DNA of 64,000 bases from an uncultured Clostridium sp. (GTDB taxonomy: Bacteria > Bacillota > Clostridia > Clostridiales > Clostridiaceae). The stretch lies in the NCBI RefSeq assembly GCF_900769625.1, contig NZ_CAAGHK010000069.1, forward strand, positions 1-64,000, given 5' to 3'. Positions 1 through 8,304 of the stretch are shown here, piece after piece. Numbering within the stretch: the stretch's first letter is position 1; every line of letters starts with the position of its first letter. The notes beneath the pieces were generated by a model, which saw only the letters and a program-made list of their open reading frames with translations, ran no database searches and was not told the origin of the DNA. The position numbers and the translations under genes are program-made.

Positions 1-95
1 ATTTCAATTAAAAATTGACATTGTACAATTGACAATTTTGGTGAAAATCCTTCGAGGATTTTTTAATTACTATGTAAACTATTTATTAGAATATA
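1..95. repeat. Interspersed repeat, copy A (runs off window start)
   Basis: A TTGACAATT-rich stretch is followed by a small hairpin (AAATCCT TCG AGGATTT, about 46-62) with a T run, then TTACTATGTAAACTATTTATTAGA. The same order of elements occurs in reverse complement at 62462-62562 with few differences, and in a weaker copy at 51265-51360. The hairpin plus T run means each copy carries a portable intrinsic terminator. It may begin before the window. Confidence 0.7.
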
Positions 96-99
96 TATA

Positions 100-140
100 A
101 ATTCTAAAGCATTAAGTACTTTGATGCTTTAGAATTTTTT
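100..140 (+). terminator. Intrinsic terminator
   Basis: Stem ATTCTAAAGCAT (101-112) pairs with ATGCTTTAGAAT (124-135), followed directly by a T run. It probably ends a transcription unit that lies before the window. Confidence 0.75.
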
Positions 141-400
141 ATATTTTTAATTAGATATAATAAAATCACTTATGAAAATATTGATGATTATAATTTGAAA
201 TACATTGGCATAGTAAGATAAGATTTACTACGAAAAATATTTATTAAATAATAACTGTACTAGATATAAGATATGGTGTAAAATTAAGTGGAGATAAAAG
301 TGAACAAAATGTTAATATTATAAAATTATATGTAAATATATTTAATAAGGGGTTTTATTAAACTAAGGATAAAATATATTTATTAAGTGGAGGGTTATTA
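141..400. other. Intergenic AT-rich region before the DegV gene
   Basis: No open reading frame with a ribosome site and no clear structured RNA is visible here. The last part carries the ribosome site GGAGGG just upstream of the DegV start; a promoter is presumably present but no convincing -35/-10 pair stands out. Confidence 0.4.
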
Positions 401-1237
401 ATGAATATTAGAATTGTTACAGACAGCTGTATTGATATTAATAAAGATGTCTTTGGTAATGAAGAAAACATGGAGATGGTTCCATTTAAAATTTTAGTTG
501 ATGATGAAGAGATAGTTGATAATAGAAATCTTGATTTAGATGAATTTAGAGAAAAAATGAAGGCTACAAAAAATAAGATAACAACAGCCTGCCCTTCTCC
601 ACATGATTTTTTAGAAGCTTTTAAAAAGTCTAAAGAAAATTTCGTAGTTACGATTTCGGATAAGTTAAGCGGTTCACATAACAGTGCTGTGCTGGCAGCA
701 AATATGTTTTTAGAAGAAGTAGAGAACGGTTTTATACATATTTTTGATAGTAAGACAGCAACAGCTGGTGCAAGTCTTATAACATTAAAATTAAAAACTA
801 TGATTGAAGAAAAAATTGAAAAGAATAAAATAATAGAAGAGATTAATAATTATATAGACCAAATGAAAACATTCTTACTACCTATTAAATTAGATAATTT
901 AGCCAAGAATGGCAGAATAAGCAGCAAAAAAGCATTTGTAGGTTCTCTTCTTCAGGTTACACCTATTATGGCTGGCATAGATGGAGAAGTTGTGCTTAAA
1001 GAGCAGGTTAGAGGAAGAAAGAAAGCATTTAACAGACTTGTCGAGATAATTGGGGAAGAAGAAACAGATTTTTCAGACAGAGTTCTTGCTATATCTCATG
1101 TTAATTCAGAAGAAAGGGCATTAAAGTTAAAGGAAGAGATTTTAAGCAGATATAATTTTAAAGATGCTATTATATTTGAAGGCGGAGGATTAACTTCGGT
1201 TTATGCTGATGATGGTGGAGTTGTAGTCTGTTATTAA
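401..1237 (+). CDS. DegV family fatty-acid-binding protein
   Basis: The 278-residue product has the DegV family signatures: TDS near residues 7-9, TACPSP at 62-67, and ISDKLSGSHNSA at 85-96, followed by a DSKTATAG segment. DegV/FakB-type proteins bind a single long-chain fatty acid; in several Firmicutes they present it to the kinase FakA for phosphorylation and entry into phospholipids. Length is normal for the family. The ATG has a good ribosome site (GTGGAGGG) about 7 bases upstream. It appears to be a single-gene unit, closed by a terminator. Which fatty acid it binds cannot be told from the sequence; other DegV paralogues usually exist in clostridia. Confidence 0.88.
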   Translation: MNIRIVTDSCIDINKDVFGNEENMEMVPFKILVDDEEIVDNRNLDLDEFREKMKATKNKITTACPSPHDFLEAFKKSKENFVVTISDKLSGSHNSAVLAANMFLEEVENGFIHIFDSKTATAGASLITLKLKTMIEEKIEKNKIIEEINNYIDQMKTFLLPIKLDNLAKNGRISSKKAFVGSLLQVTPIMAGIDGEVVLKEQVRGRKKAFNRLVEIIGEEETDFSDRVLAISHVNSEERALKLKEEILSRYNFKDAIIFEGGGLTSVYADDGGVVVCY

Positions 1238-1259
1238 TGTATTGCTCTCGATAATAGAG

Positions 1260-1302
1260 ACTCATAAGATATTTAAATAATAAATATTTTATGAGTTTTT
1301 TT
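1260..1302 (+). terminator. Intrinsic terminator of the DegV gene
   Basis: ACTCATAAGATATTTA pairs with TAAATATTTTATGAGT across a short loop, followed by a run of seven T. Confidence 0.85.
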
Positions 1303-1440
1303 GCATTTGTAATATTTTACAAAAGCTTAAAAAAGATTGTAAAATGTTATGTTAAGTATTACCATATGATTATGAAATCGTAAATAAAGATTACAAGCTT
1401 AAGATACTATTGTATGAAAGTGTGGTGATATAAATCATTC

Positions 1441-1454
1441 TGGTAACGTTACCG
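1441..1454. promoter_or_regulatory. LacI/CcpA-type operator before the amylase relic
   Basis: GGTAACGTTACC is a perfect 12-bp palindrome centred on CG, about 30 bases before the TTG start of the amylase relic. It differs from the CcpA cre consensus at about one position, and also fits a maltose-type LacI-family operator. Either would suit catabolite control of an amylase. Confidence 0.65.
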
Positions 1455-1483
1455 AAATATTTATTGAGATAGGGGGATTAAAA

Positions 1484-2885
1484 TTGGCTAAGAATAAAAT
1501 TAAAAGATTAATTGCAGTAGGAACTGTATTTTTCAGCTTGGTGAGTTTTTTACCAAATGTTAGTATATCTGTTTATTCAGCCGAAAAAACAGAAACTCAG
1601 TCAGAAGAGTCATCAATGCTCACTTATGAAGAAGAGCAGGGTGCTATACTACATGCTTGGGATTGGTCATTTAAAACTATAGAGGATAATTTAGATGCAA
1701 TTTCAAATGCTGGATATACTGCGATTCAAGTTTCTCCAATTCAAGGGAATAAGGACGGAAGTATAACTGATACAAAAAGGTGGTGGATATTATATCAGCC
1801 AATAAACTTTAAAATAGGAAATAAGCAGCTTGGAGATAGAGAAGAATTTAAAAATTTATGTGATAAGGCTAAAGAAAAAGGAATTAAAATTTATGTAGAT
1901 GTTATTGCCAATCATACAGGTAACGATAATGATGATGCAACTAAGTATCCAGATAATATTGATGATGATATTAAAAATATAGGGGAAGATGCATGGCATA
2001 ACCCATTACATTCAGTAGCTTCGTGGGATGATAGATTTGAAGTTACTCATGGATGTGTTGGATTACCTGATTTGAACACTGAAAATAATGGGATACAAAA
2101 CTTGTTTAAGAAGTATTTATAGGATTGTTTAGATTGTGGAGCAGATGGGTTCCGTGCTGATACTGCAAAGCATATAGGACTTCCAACAGAAGAAGGTAAT
2201 TGCAGGAGTGACTTCTGGCCTAATGCTTTTGGAGGTTTAAGAACACAGGACAATAAAAAGCCATATGTATATGGTGAAGTACTGCAAGGCGGAGCAGATA
2301 ATTATAAAGAGTATTCTAATTATATAAACTTAACATCAAGTAATTACGGAAATAATGTAAGAAAAGCAGTAGGGTTAGGAAGTGATCCTGATGTAAGTAA
2401 AATAGAAAATTATGATGCAGATGGTGTTGATCCAAGCAAATTAATATAAGAATGAAGAAAAAACTATTGAAAATGGATGGAAACTTAATTTAGATGGAAG
2501 CTGGTCATTTATTGAAAATGGAATTCTGGTTAAAGGATGGAAGCAAGTTAGCGGGTTATGGTATTTAATGAACGAAGATGGAAAAATGCAAACAGGATGG
2601 AAACAAGTTAATGGTGCATGGTATTTAATGAACAAAAATGGAGCAATGATGACAGGATGGCAGTTCTGGAGTGAAAAATGGTATTATTTAAATACAGATG
2701 GTAGCATGGAAACAGGATGGAAGCTTATTAATGATAAATGGTATTATCTAAATGAAAGCGGAGATATGGCAATAGGGTGGAAGAATGTAAATAGTACATG
2801 GTATTATTTGTATTCTGATGGCTCTATGGCTTATAGCACTTCAATTGATGGATATAATTTAGATGCTGACGGAGCTTGGAAATAA
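1484..2885 (+). pseudogene. Broken secreted alpha-amylase (GH13) with cell-wall-binding repeats
   Basis: Translation starts at TTG 1484 with AGGGGGA upstream and a signal peptide over about residues 1-33. The GH13 fold follows: HAWDW near 58-62 and region I DVIANHTG at 139-146. An in-frame TAG at 2120-2122 sits where KYLKDC would be expected; the same frame continues with GADGFRADTAKH (catalytic Asp region) and VYGEVLQG (catalytic Glu region) to a stop at 2447. The rest of the catalytic domain, including the third catalytic Asp region, is missing. From about 2451, in another frame, come six or so glucan/choline-binding-type repeats (TGWK..N..WYYLN..G.M) to 2885. So a secreted, wall-anchored amylase has suffered a nonsense mutation, an internal deletion and a frameshift. 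The 105-residue repeat tail from 2568 could be read as a separate gene but lacks a signal peptide. Confidence 0.85.
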
Positions 2886-2910
2886 AAAATACCTGCAATA
2901 ATTTTTTATA

Positions 2911-2957
2911 AATACTGAAAGTAGTGACTAGTACTGAACTGCTTTCAGTATTTTTTA
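2911..2957 (+). terminator. Intrinsic terminator
   Basis: AATACTGAAAG (2911-2921) pairs with CTTTCAGTATT (2942-2952), followed by a T run. It ends the amylase relic. Confidence 0.8.
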
Positions 2958-3147
2958 TAAGTTAAGAGAGTAATATTATTGAAAATTAAATAAAGTTAAT
3001 TAATATATGGAAAATTAATCATATAATAGTATAAAAATTATTTATTAGATAAATATTGTTTATATGTTAAAATATAATTAATAGATTTAAAAGCTGAAAT
3101 AGTTAAATAAAATTTTATAATAATAAGCAGAAAGGATTGAATAAAAA

Positions 3148-3651
3148 ATGGAATTATGGGATATATATGATAGCAATAAAAAGAGAACAGGACGTACTAT
3201 GAAACGTAATGACTGGCAATTAAAAGATGGAGAATATCATTTAACAGTACTTGGAATAGTAGTGAGATCAGATGGAAAGTTCTTAATCACAAAGCGTGTA
3301 ATGACTAAAGTATGGGCATCAGGCTGGTGGGAAGTTTCAGGTGGCGCTGCCCAAGCTGGAGAAGATTCCAAAGATGCAGTTATAAGGGAAGTAAGAGAAG
3401 AAACTGGTCTTGATGTTTCAAATGCTGAAGGTGGATTTTTATTTTCATATAAGAGAGACAATCCTGGAGAAGGTGATAATTATTTCGTAGATGTATATCG
3501 ATTTAAAAAAGATTTTGATGAAGCAGATATTAATCTTCAAACAGAGGAGACAGCAGGATATATGCTTGCAACAGCAGAAGAGATAAAAGAAATTGCAGAT
3601 CAAGGCATATTTTTACATTATGATAGTATTAAAGAAGCATTTATTTTATAA
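3148..3651 (+). CDS. NUDIX hydrolase
   Basis: The 167-residue protein carries a complete Nudix box: G66, E72, then REVREETGL at 80-88, which fits Gx5Ex7REUxEExGU and binds the catalytic metal. The N-terminus (MELWDIYDSNKKRTGR) resembles the isopentenyl-diphosphate-isomerase-like branch of NUDIX proteins that begin with an ELWDxYD motif. Such proteins hydrolyse nucleoside diphosphate-linked substrates; the substrate here is not predictable. AAAGGA lies about 13 bases before the ATG, which is a long spacing, but no better in-frame start is seen. It stands alone between the amylase relic and the hydG unit. Confidence 0.85.
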   Translation: MELWDIYDSNKKRTGRTMKRNDWQLKDGEYHLTVLGIVVRSDGKFLITKRVMTKVWASGWWEVSGGAAQAGEDSKDAVIREVREETGLDVSNAEGGFLFSYKRDNPGEGDNYFVDVYRFKKDFDEADINLQTEETAGYMLATAEEIKEIADQGIFLHYDSIKEAFIL

Positions 3652-3729
3652 TTATAAAAATAAATATGTCTAATCTATTACATATAGAAACTACTGGTGT
3701 TATAGGCAGTAGCACTCAAACTTGTTAAA

Positions 3730-3758
3730 TTGATAATAAAGTAAAAGTGTGTTAAAAT
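3730..3758 (+). promoter_or_regulatory. Sigma-A-type promoter of the hydG unit
   Basis: TTGATA (3730-3735), a 17-base spacer and TAAAAT (3753-3758). Transcription would start near 3765, giving a leader of about 150 bases that ends in an intrinsic terminator before the first gene. Confidence 0.65.
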
Positions 3759-3764
3759 TAATAA

Positions 3765-3915
3765 TACCTTACTTAAAGATTTGTCTGAGAGAAGAGGTTT
3801 TAACAAAGAAAGTCGTTCTGATTAGAAAGGATTTATCCCAAATAACAAGGCGTCAGTTATAAGTATTTTGATATAAGTATCTCTGCGCTTATTTTTAGTG
3901 TAGAGATTATTTTTT
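3765..3915 (+). promoter_or_regulatory. Candidate structured leader RNA (attenuator or riboswitch) before the hydG unit
   Basis: Between the promoter at 3730-3758 and the gene at 3975 lies a region with no open reading frame that ends in a strong intrinsic terminator (3879-3915). A promoter, then leader, then terminator, then gene is the arrangement of transcription attenuation. I compared it by eye with TPP, SAM, lysine, FMN, purine, glycine, T-box, cyclic-di-GMP, preQ1, guanidine and cobalamin consensus elements and saw no match. Pairing CTGA/TCAG (3783 and 3855 area) could close the domain. Function is unknown. Confidence 0.45.
3879..3915 (+). terminator. Intrinsic terminator inside the leader
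   Basis: ATCTCTGCGC (3879-3888) pairs with GTGTAGAGAT (3898-3907), ten pairs including two G-U, followed by TATTTTTT. It lies upstream of, not downstream of, the genes it could control. Confidence 0.8.
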
Positions 3916-3974
3916 GGAATTTTATTATAAAAGTTATTAAATAAAGTTAATTTATATTGATAAAGGAGAAACAT

Positions 3975-4220
3975 ATGGACAACAGAATTGCACTTATAGG
4001 AATAATAGTAGAAGATTTAGAAAATATCGAAAAATTGAATAATACCCTCCATGAATACGGAAAATATATAATTGGAAGAATGGGAATTCCATATAAAGAA
4101 AAAGACGTCTGCGTTATAAGTGTAGTTATTGATGCCAGTAATGATGTTATAAGTTCTTTATCTGGGAAATTAGGTATGATTAAGGGTATAAGTGTAAAAA
4201 CAATGTATTCTAAAAAATAA
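3975..4220 (+). CDS. TM1266-type iron-only hydrogenase system regulator
   Basis: This 81-residue protein matches the TM1266 family (small ferredoxin-fold/ACT-like proteins annotated as putative regulators of the iron-only hydrogenase system): RIALIGIIVED near the start, then HEYGKYIIGRMGIPY and SGKLGMIKGISVKTMYSKK. A TTG 18 bases upstream extends the frame, but the ribosome site AAAGGAGAA (3963-3969) is placed for ATG 3975, so I use that. It is directly followed by hydG, the usual partner of this family, with a gap of about 100 bases. The biochemical role of the family is not settled; ligand sensing by an ACT-like domain is inference. Confidence 0.85.
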   Translation: MDNRIALIGIIVEDLENIEKLNNTLHEYGKYIIGRMGIPYKEKDVCVISVVIDASNDVISSLSGKLGMIKGISVKTMYSKK

Positions 4221-4319
4221 AATTTCAATATTGAGATATTGAGCTGATTTTAAGATGATAACAGTTAATCAGGATGAGTTATACAAGAAAGTATTTTTAA
4301 AGAAAGAAGCGTGTAATAT

Positions 4320-5738
4320 ATGTATAACGTTATGTCAAGTGTGGCAACTGAATTTATAAGCGATGAAGAAATTTTATCAACTCTTAAATATGCAGAGGAA
4401 AACAAAAATAATAAACAGCTTATAAATGAAATAATAGAAAAGGCTAAAAGTTGTAAGGGCTTATCTCATAGAGAAGCAGCGGTACTTCTTGAATGTGAAT
4501 TGGAAGAAGAAAATGAAAAGATATTTAAACTTGCAAGAGAAATAAAGCAGAAGTTTTATGGAAATAGAATAGTTATGTTTGCGCCGCTTTATCTTTCAAA
4601 TTATTGTGTAAATGGATGTGTTTATTGTCCATATCACCATAAGAATAAACATATAAGAAGAAAGAAACTTACTCAGGAAGAAATAAAGAAAGAAGTAATA
4701 GCACTTCAAGATATGGGACATAAGAGATTAGCGTTAGAAACAGGAGAGGATCCAGTAAATAATCCTATTGAATATGTTCTTGAAAGTATAAAAACAATTT
4801 ATGGAATAAAGCATAAAAATGGGGCAATAAGAAGAGTAAATGTAAATATTGCAGCTACAACAGTTGAAAATTATGCTAAGCTTAAAGAAGCAGGAATAGG
4901 AACTTATATATTATTCCAGGAAACATACAATAAGAAGGCATATGAAGAACTTCATCCAACAGGTCCTAAACATGATTATGCATATCATACAGAAGCAATG
5001 GACAGGGCTATGGATGCTGGAATTGATGATGTAGGATGCGGAGTTTTATTTGGATTAAATCTATATAAATATGATTTCGTAGGACTATTGATGCATGCAG
5101 AGCATTTAGAAGCAGCAAAGGGTGTAGGACCACATACTATAAGTGTTCCAAGAGTAAGACGTGCAGATGATATTAATCCAGATGAGTTCGATAATGGAAT
5201 TTCAGATGAAATTTTTAAAAAAATAGTTGCAGTACTTAGAGTTACAGTTCCTTACACAGGAATAATAATTTCAACAAGAGAATCTCAAGAAACAAGAGAA
5301 AAGGTTCTTGAACTTGGAGTTTCTCAAATAAGCGGAGGATCTCGTACAAGCGTTGGAGGATATGTAGAAAAGGAAAAAGAAGAAGATAACTCAGCACAGT
5401 TTGATGTAAGTGATAACAGAACATTAGACGAGGTTGTAAAATGGTTAATGGATCTTGGATATATTCCAAGTTTCTGTACAGCATGTTATAGAGAAGGAAG
5501 AACAGGAGACAGATTTATGACTCTTGTAAAAGCAGGGCAGATATCAAACTGCTGTCATCCAAATGCTCTTATGACTTTAAGAGAATATCTTGATGATTAC
5601 GCAAGCGAAGATACAAAGGAAAGTGGAATAGAGCTTATAAAAAAAGAACTTGATAATATTACAAATGAAAAAGTAAGAAAAATTGCTGAAGAACATATAC
5701 ATGATATTGACGGCGGTAAACGTGATTTTAGATTTTAA
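4320..5738 (+). CDS. hydG: [FeFe]-hydrogenase maturase HydG (radical SAM tyrosine lyase)
   Basis: HydG cleaves tyrosine to p-cresol and dehydroglycine, the source of the CO and CN ligands of the hydrogenase H-cluster. The 472-residue length is normal. C96, C100 and C103 form the radical SAM CX3CX2C motif (YCVNGCVYC), and C386, C389 and C412 form the C-terminal CX2CX22C motif that holds the auxiliary cluster; this second motif separates HydG from the related ThiH. The start MYNV..SSVATEFISDEEI is typical of the family although the ribosome site is weak. HydE, HydF and the hydrogenase itself are not in the window. Expression is probably set by the leader upstream of the preceding gene. Confidence 0.95.
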   Translation: MYNVMSSVATEFISDEEILSTLKYAEENKNNKQLINEIIEKAKSCKGLSHREAAVLLECELEEENEKIFKLAREIKQKFYGNRIVMFAPLYLSNYCVNGCVYCPYHHKNKHIRRKKLTQEEIKKEVIALQDMGHKRLALETGEDPVNNPIEYVLESIKTIYGIKHKNGAIRRVNVNIAATTVENYAKLKEAGIGTYILFQETYNKKAYEELHPTGPKHDYAYHTEAMDRAMDAGIDDVGCGVLFGLNLYKYDFVGLLMHAEHLEAAKGVGPHTISVPRVRRADDINPDEFDNGISDEIFKKIVAVLRVTVPYTGIIISTRESQETREKVLELGVSQISGGSRTSVGGYVEKEKEEDNSAQFDVSDNRTLDEVVKWLMDLGYIPSFCTACYREGRTGDRFMTLVKAGQISNCCHPNALMTLREYLDDYASEDTKESGIELIKKELDNITNEKVRKIAEEHIHDIDGGKRDFRF

Positions 5739-5742
5739 GTGA

Positions 5743-5850
5743 AAATATGAGGCTGACACATTAATTAATAGAGGTGCTATGTACGGTGTTGATTGTTTTA
5801 AAGACTGTCCAGAGCATAACTATAGATATTTGTGGCACCTCATATTTTTT
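5743..5850 (+). terminator. Terminator with two alternative 5' arms after hydG
   Basis: CCTCATATTTT (about 5838-5848, followed by T) can pair with AAAATATGAGG at 5742-5752, and the adjoining GCACCTC (5835-5841) can pair with GAGGTGC at 5771-5777. The two pairings share CCTC and so compete. It most likely ends the hydG transcript. Confidence 0.55.
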
Positions 5851-6016
5851 ATTTAGAAAAGATATGCAGAAATATATAAAAGTGAATTGTAAATTTGAAT
5901 GAATTAAGTTTAATATATTGGGCATGGTGAAATATTATATAAAATAAAAAATGTTTAAAAAAATAAAAATATGCATACTCTAAGTTTAATAAGAATTAAA
6001 TTTAGGGAGTATTACT

Positions 6017-7036
6017 ATGGAGAAATCAAAAATAAAAAATGTAATATCTAAAACAATATTATTCATATTCATTATGGTGTATATACTGATATTTCAATCA
6101 ATTTTCGGATCAAAAAATCTTTTAGTTGGTGTAACAATACTAATAACATTGTTGATGCTGCTCACAAAAGATTTAACTCAGCACCCTATAAGTAATTTTT
6201 TTAAATTGTTGTGTATTAATTTATCTATAGGAATAGGAGCATATATTTCATATGAAAATGTATGGATTGGTATAATTATAGATTTTATTGCATTATCTCT
6301 AATAGGATATTATTTCAGCTATGCTATGACAAAAGGGTTAATATTACCTTTTGGTTTACAATATTTATTTATTTTAAACACACCTGTATATGGTAAGGAT
6401 TTTATTACAAGATTAATAGCCCTTGCAGCAGGAACAGTACTTATAATGTTAAGTCAATTTATAGTAAATGCCAAGAAAAACAGTGGACTAAAAAAAGAAA
6501 GTACCATAATATCTATTAGTGGAAGAAAGAGTGATAAATTATACACAACAGTACAGATATTTGGAAGGGATGTAAAGATACATAAAATAAGAGCATCATA
6601 TTCCATACGAATAGGGATTTTAACAGCAATAACCTCATTTTTAGTTAATTATTTTAAACTTGCTGAAGGACGCTGGATGACATATACAATATTTTCTTTA
6701 ACAGAACTTTATTCTGAAAATACTAAGATAAAAACTAAAAGAAGGATTGAAGGAACTTTAATAGGAATAGCTATCCTTATAGTATTTTTTTATTTTGTAA
6801 AAAGCCCAATGTTAAGAGCAATGATTATGCTTATAGCAGGATATTTAAATTCATTTGCAGTAGACTATAGAGATATGATGATACTTACTACAATAACGGC
6901 TGTAGCACCAGTTGCACTTTCACAAGGTGAAGCCTATGCTATAGTCCAAAGGATTTTTTATGTTACGGTAGGTACAATATTAGCTTTGCTTGCAAATAGA
7001 TTTATTTTAACAAAAAGAAAGTCTGATTATGATTAG
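6017..7036 (+). CDS. FUSC-family (aromatic acid exporter-like) membrane protein
   Basis: The 339-residue protein has two halves of hydrophobic segments (about residues 10-150 and 195-330) separated by a charged loop (about 151-190), the organisation of FUSC/aromatic-acid-exporter-like proteins. The second half has the SIRIGILTAITSFL and WMTYTIFSL segments followed by a charged KIKTKRRIEGTLIG stretch that is typical of the family (R..GT..G). It would sit in the cytoplasmic membrane; the transported compound is unknown. AGGGAG precedes the ATG. It is followed by a convergent LacI-type gene and is probably monocistronic. Confidence 0.75.
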   Translation: MEKSKIKNVISKTILFIFIMVYILIFQSIFGSKNLLVGVTILITLLMLLTKDLTQHPISNFFKLLCINLSIGIGAYISYENVWIGIIIDFIALSLIGYYFSYAMTKGLILPFGLQYLFILNTPVYGKDFITRLIALAAGTVLIMLSQFIVNAKKNSGLKKESTIISISGRKSDKLYTTVQIFGRDVKIHKIRASYSIRIGILTAITSFLVNYFKLAEGRWMTYTIFSLTELYSENTKIKTKRRIEGTLIGIAILIVFFYFVKSPMLRAMIMLIAGYLNSFAVDYRDMMILTTITAVAPVALSQGEAYAIVQRIFYVTVGTILALLANRFILTKRKSDYD

Positions 7037-7046
7037 TAGAAAAATG

Positions 7047-7068
7047 GAGGCATCAAATTTGATGCCTC
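7047..7068 (-). terminator. Hairpin between convergent genes
   Basis: GAGGCATCAAA/TTTGATGCCTC is a perfect 22-base inverted repeat. On the minus strand it is followed by CCATTTTT, so it fits best as the terminator of the gal operon and its LacI gene; on the plus strand the tail is not T-rich. Confidence 0.6.
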
Positions 7069-7180
7069 AATAAATAAAATCAATAATTAAAATATATATT
7101 GTTGTTAAATACTCTTAATATTATTAAGAAGTCTATATTTTGTAAGGTGTTTTTATGTATCTAAATTATCAATAACAATA

Positions 7181-8194
7181 CTATATAAGAATAACAGTTT
7201 CTCTTTCAACTAAAGAATTATTGAGAATGATTCTTTTGCTAAATTTATTATCACAATTTATTTTCTCAATTAACAGCTGTGCTGCATTAGCACCTAAGAA
7301 AAACATGTTTTGATCCATTGTTGTTAATTTTGGCTCAACAAATTTGCTCAGGGGAATGTTATCATATCCGATTATAGATAGCTCGTTAGGGACTTTTATA
7401 CCTAGTTTTTTGCAGGCATTAAGCACACCTACTGCCATGAGGTCATTGCAGGCAAATACTGCAGTGAATGAATAATCCTTCAATATATCAAGGAATATAT
7501 TCATAGTGTCATCCACAGTATCACTTGTATTTCCATTTCCAATGTTGATAACTTTTGAAGAATCAAATCTGCCAATTTTGTTCATAACTTCTTTGTAGAC
7601 TTTTTCTTTTATATCATATGAGTAGCTGTCTTTTCCTCTGACAAATAAAATATTTTTATGATTATTATCTAAAAGATATTTTAAAGCAGTTTTTGCACCA
7701 GAAGCTTCATCATTTGAAACATAGGAAATATTTGAATCTATGTAATCTGAGTTTATAAAAACAAGGGGAATCTTATGTGAAATAGTATCATAGAATTTAG
7801 CTTTGATATTGTCAGTTGAAGGCCCGGCGACTATTATTCCAGATACATTTCTTGCGATTAAATTGTTGATACATTTTTGCTCCTCACTCTCATCACCATG
7901 AGTACAAGTAAGTATGATTGACAGTGAATTAGATTTTAATTCATTTTCAATTCCATTAACAAGTTCAGTAAAGAACATATTTGTTATACTTGGAACGACA
8001 ACACCAATAGTAGTTGATTTCTGCTTTGTAAGTTCACGTGCCTGCATATTTGGAATATAGTTTAATTCTTTGATTACCTTTAATACTGTTTCGCGAGTTT
8101 CTACCTTTACAGGATAATTTCCATTCATGACTCGTGAAACGGTAGCAACTGAAACATTAGCTTTTTTAGCTACATCCTGAATTGTTATTTTCAT
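7181..8194 (-). CDS. LacI/GalR-family transcriptional regulator
   Basis: Residues 2-25 form the LacI-type helix-turn-helix (ITIQDVAKKANVSVATVSRV) with the hinge region around 45-60 (NARELTKQ-like AQARELTKQKS), followed by a periplasmic-binding-protein-like effector domain (IGVVVPSITNMFF onward). Length 337 is standard. It is the last gene of a galK-galE-galT unit (111 bases after galT) and therefore the natural candidate for the galactose repressor, acting on the palindromes at 12194-12215 and related sites. Effector (galactose or a galactoside) is inferred from context only. The ATG has GGGCGG about 9 bases upstream. Confidence 0.85.
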   Translation of the reverse strand: MKITIQDVAKKANVSVATVSRVMNGNYPVKVETRETVLKVIKELNYIPNMQARELTKQKSTTIGVVVPSITNMFFTELVNGIENELKSNSLSIILTCTHGDESEEQKCINNLIARNVSGIIVAGPSTDNIKAKFYDTISHKIPLVFINSDYIDSNISYVSNDEASGAKTALKYLLDNNHKNILFVRGKDSYSYDIKEKVYKEVMNKIGRFDSSKVINIGNGNTSDTVDDTMNIFLDILKDYSFTAVFACNDLMAVGVLNACKKLGIKVPNELSIIGYDNIPLSKFVEPKLTTMDQNMFFLGANAAQLLIEKINCDNKFSKRIILNNSLVERETVILI

Positions 8195-8304
8195 GAGATT
8201 ACCGCCCTTTAAATTTGATTTACTATTTATTGTACAAAGAAAACTTATTTAGTAGAGAGCTGATAGTTAAGGTGAAATTTCATTAACTATCAACTTTCAA
8301 CTGT

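Noticed and set aside
2120..2122. Recoding (stop-codon reassignment) to explain in-frame TAG and TGA in several genes
   Set aside because: All intact genes in the window use TAA, TAG and TGA as normal stops, and the affected genes also carry deletions or frameshifts, so simple decay explains them.
2047..2253. Minus-strand ORF of 68 codons across the amylase break
   Set aside because: It is the shadow of the amylase coding strand; it has no ribosome site and its composition follows the opposite strand.
3765..3915. TPP riboswitch (because of CTGAGAG and the thiH-like gene)
   Set aside because: The other conserved TPP parts (GGGGUGC before, and the ACCUGA/GGUAAUGCC parts after) are missing, and the gene is HydG, not ThiH.
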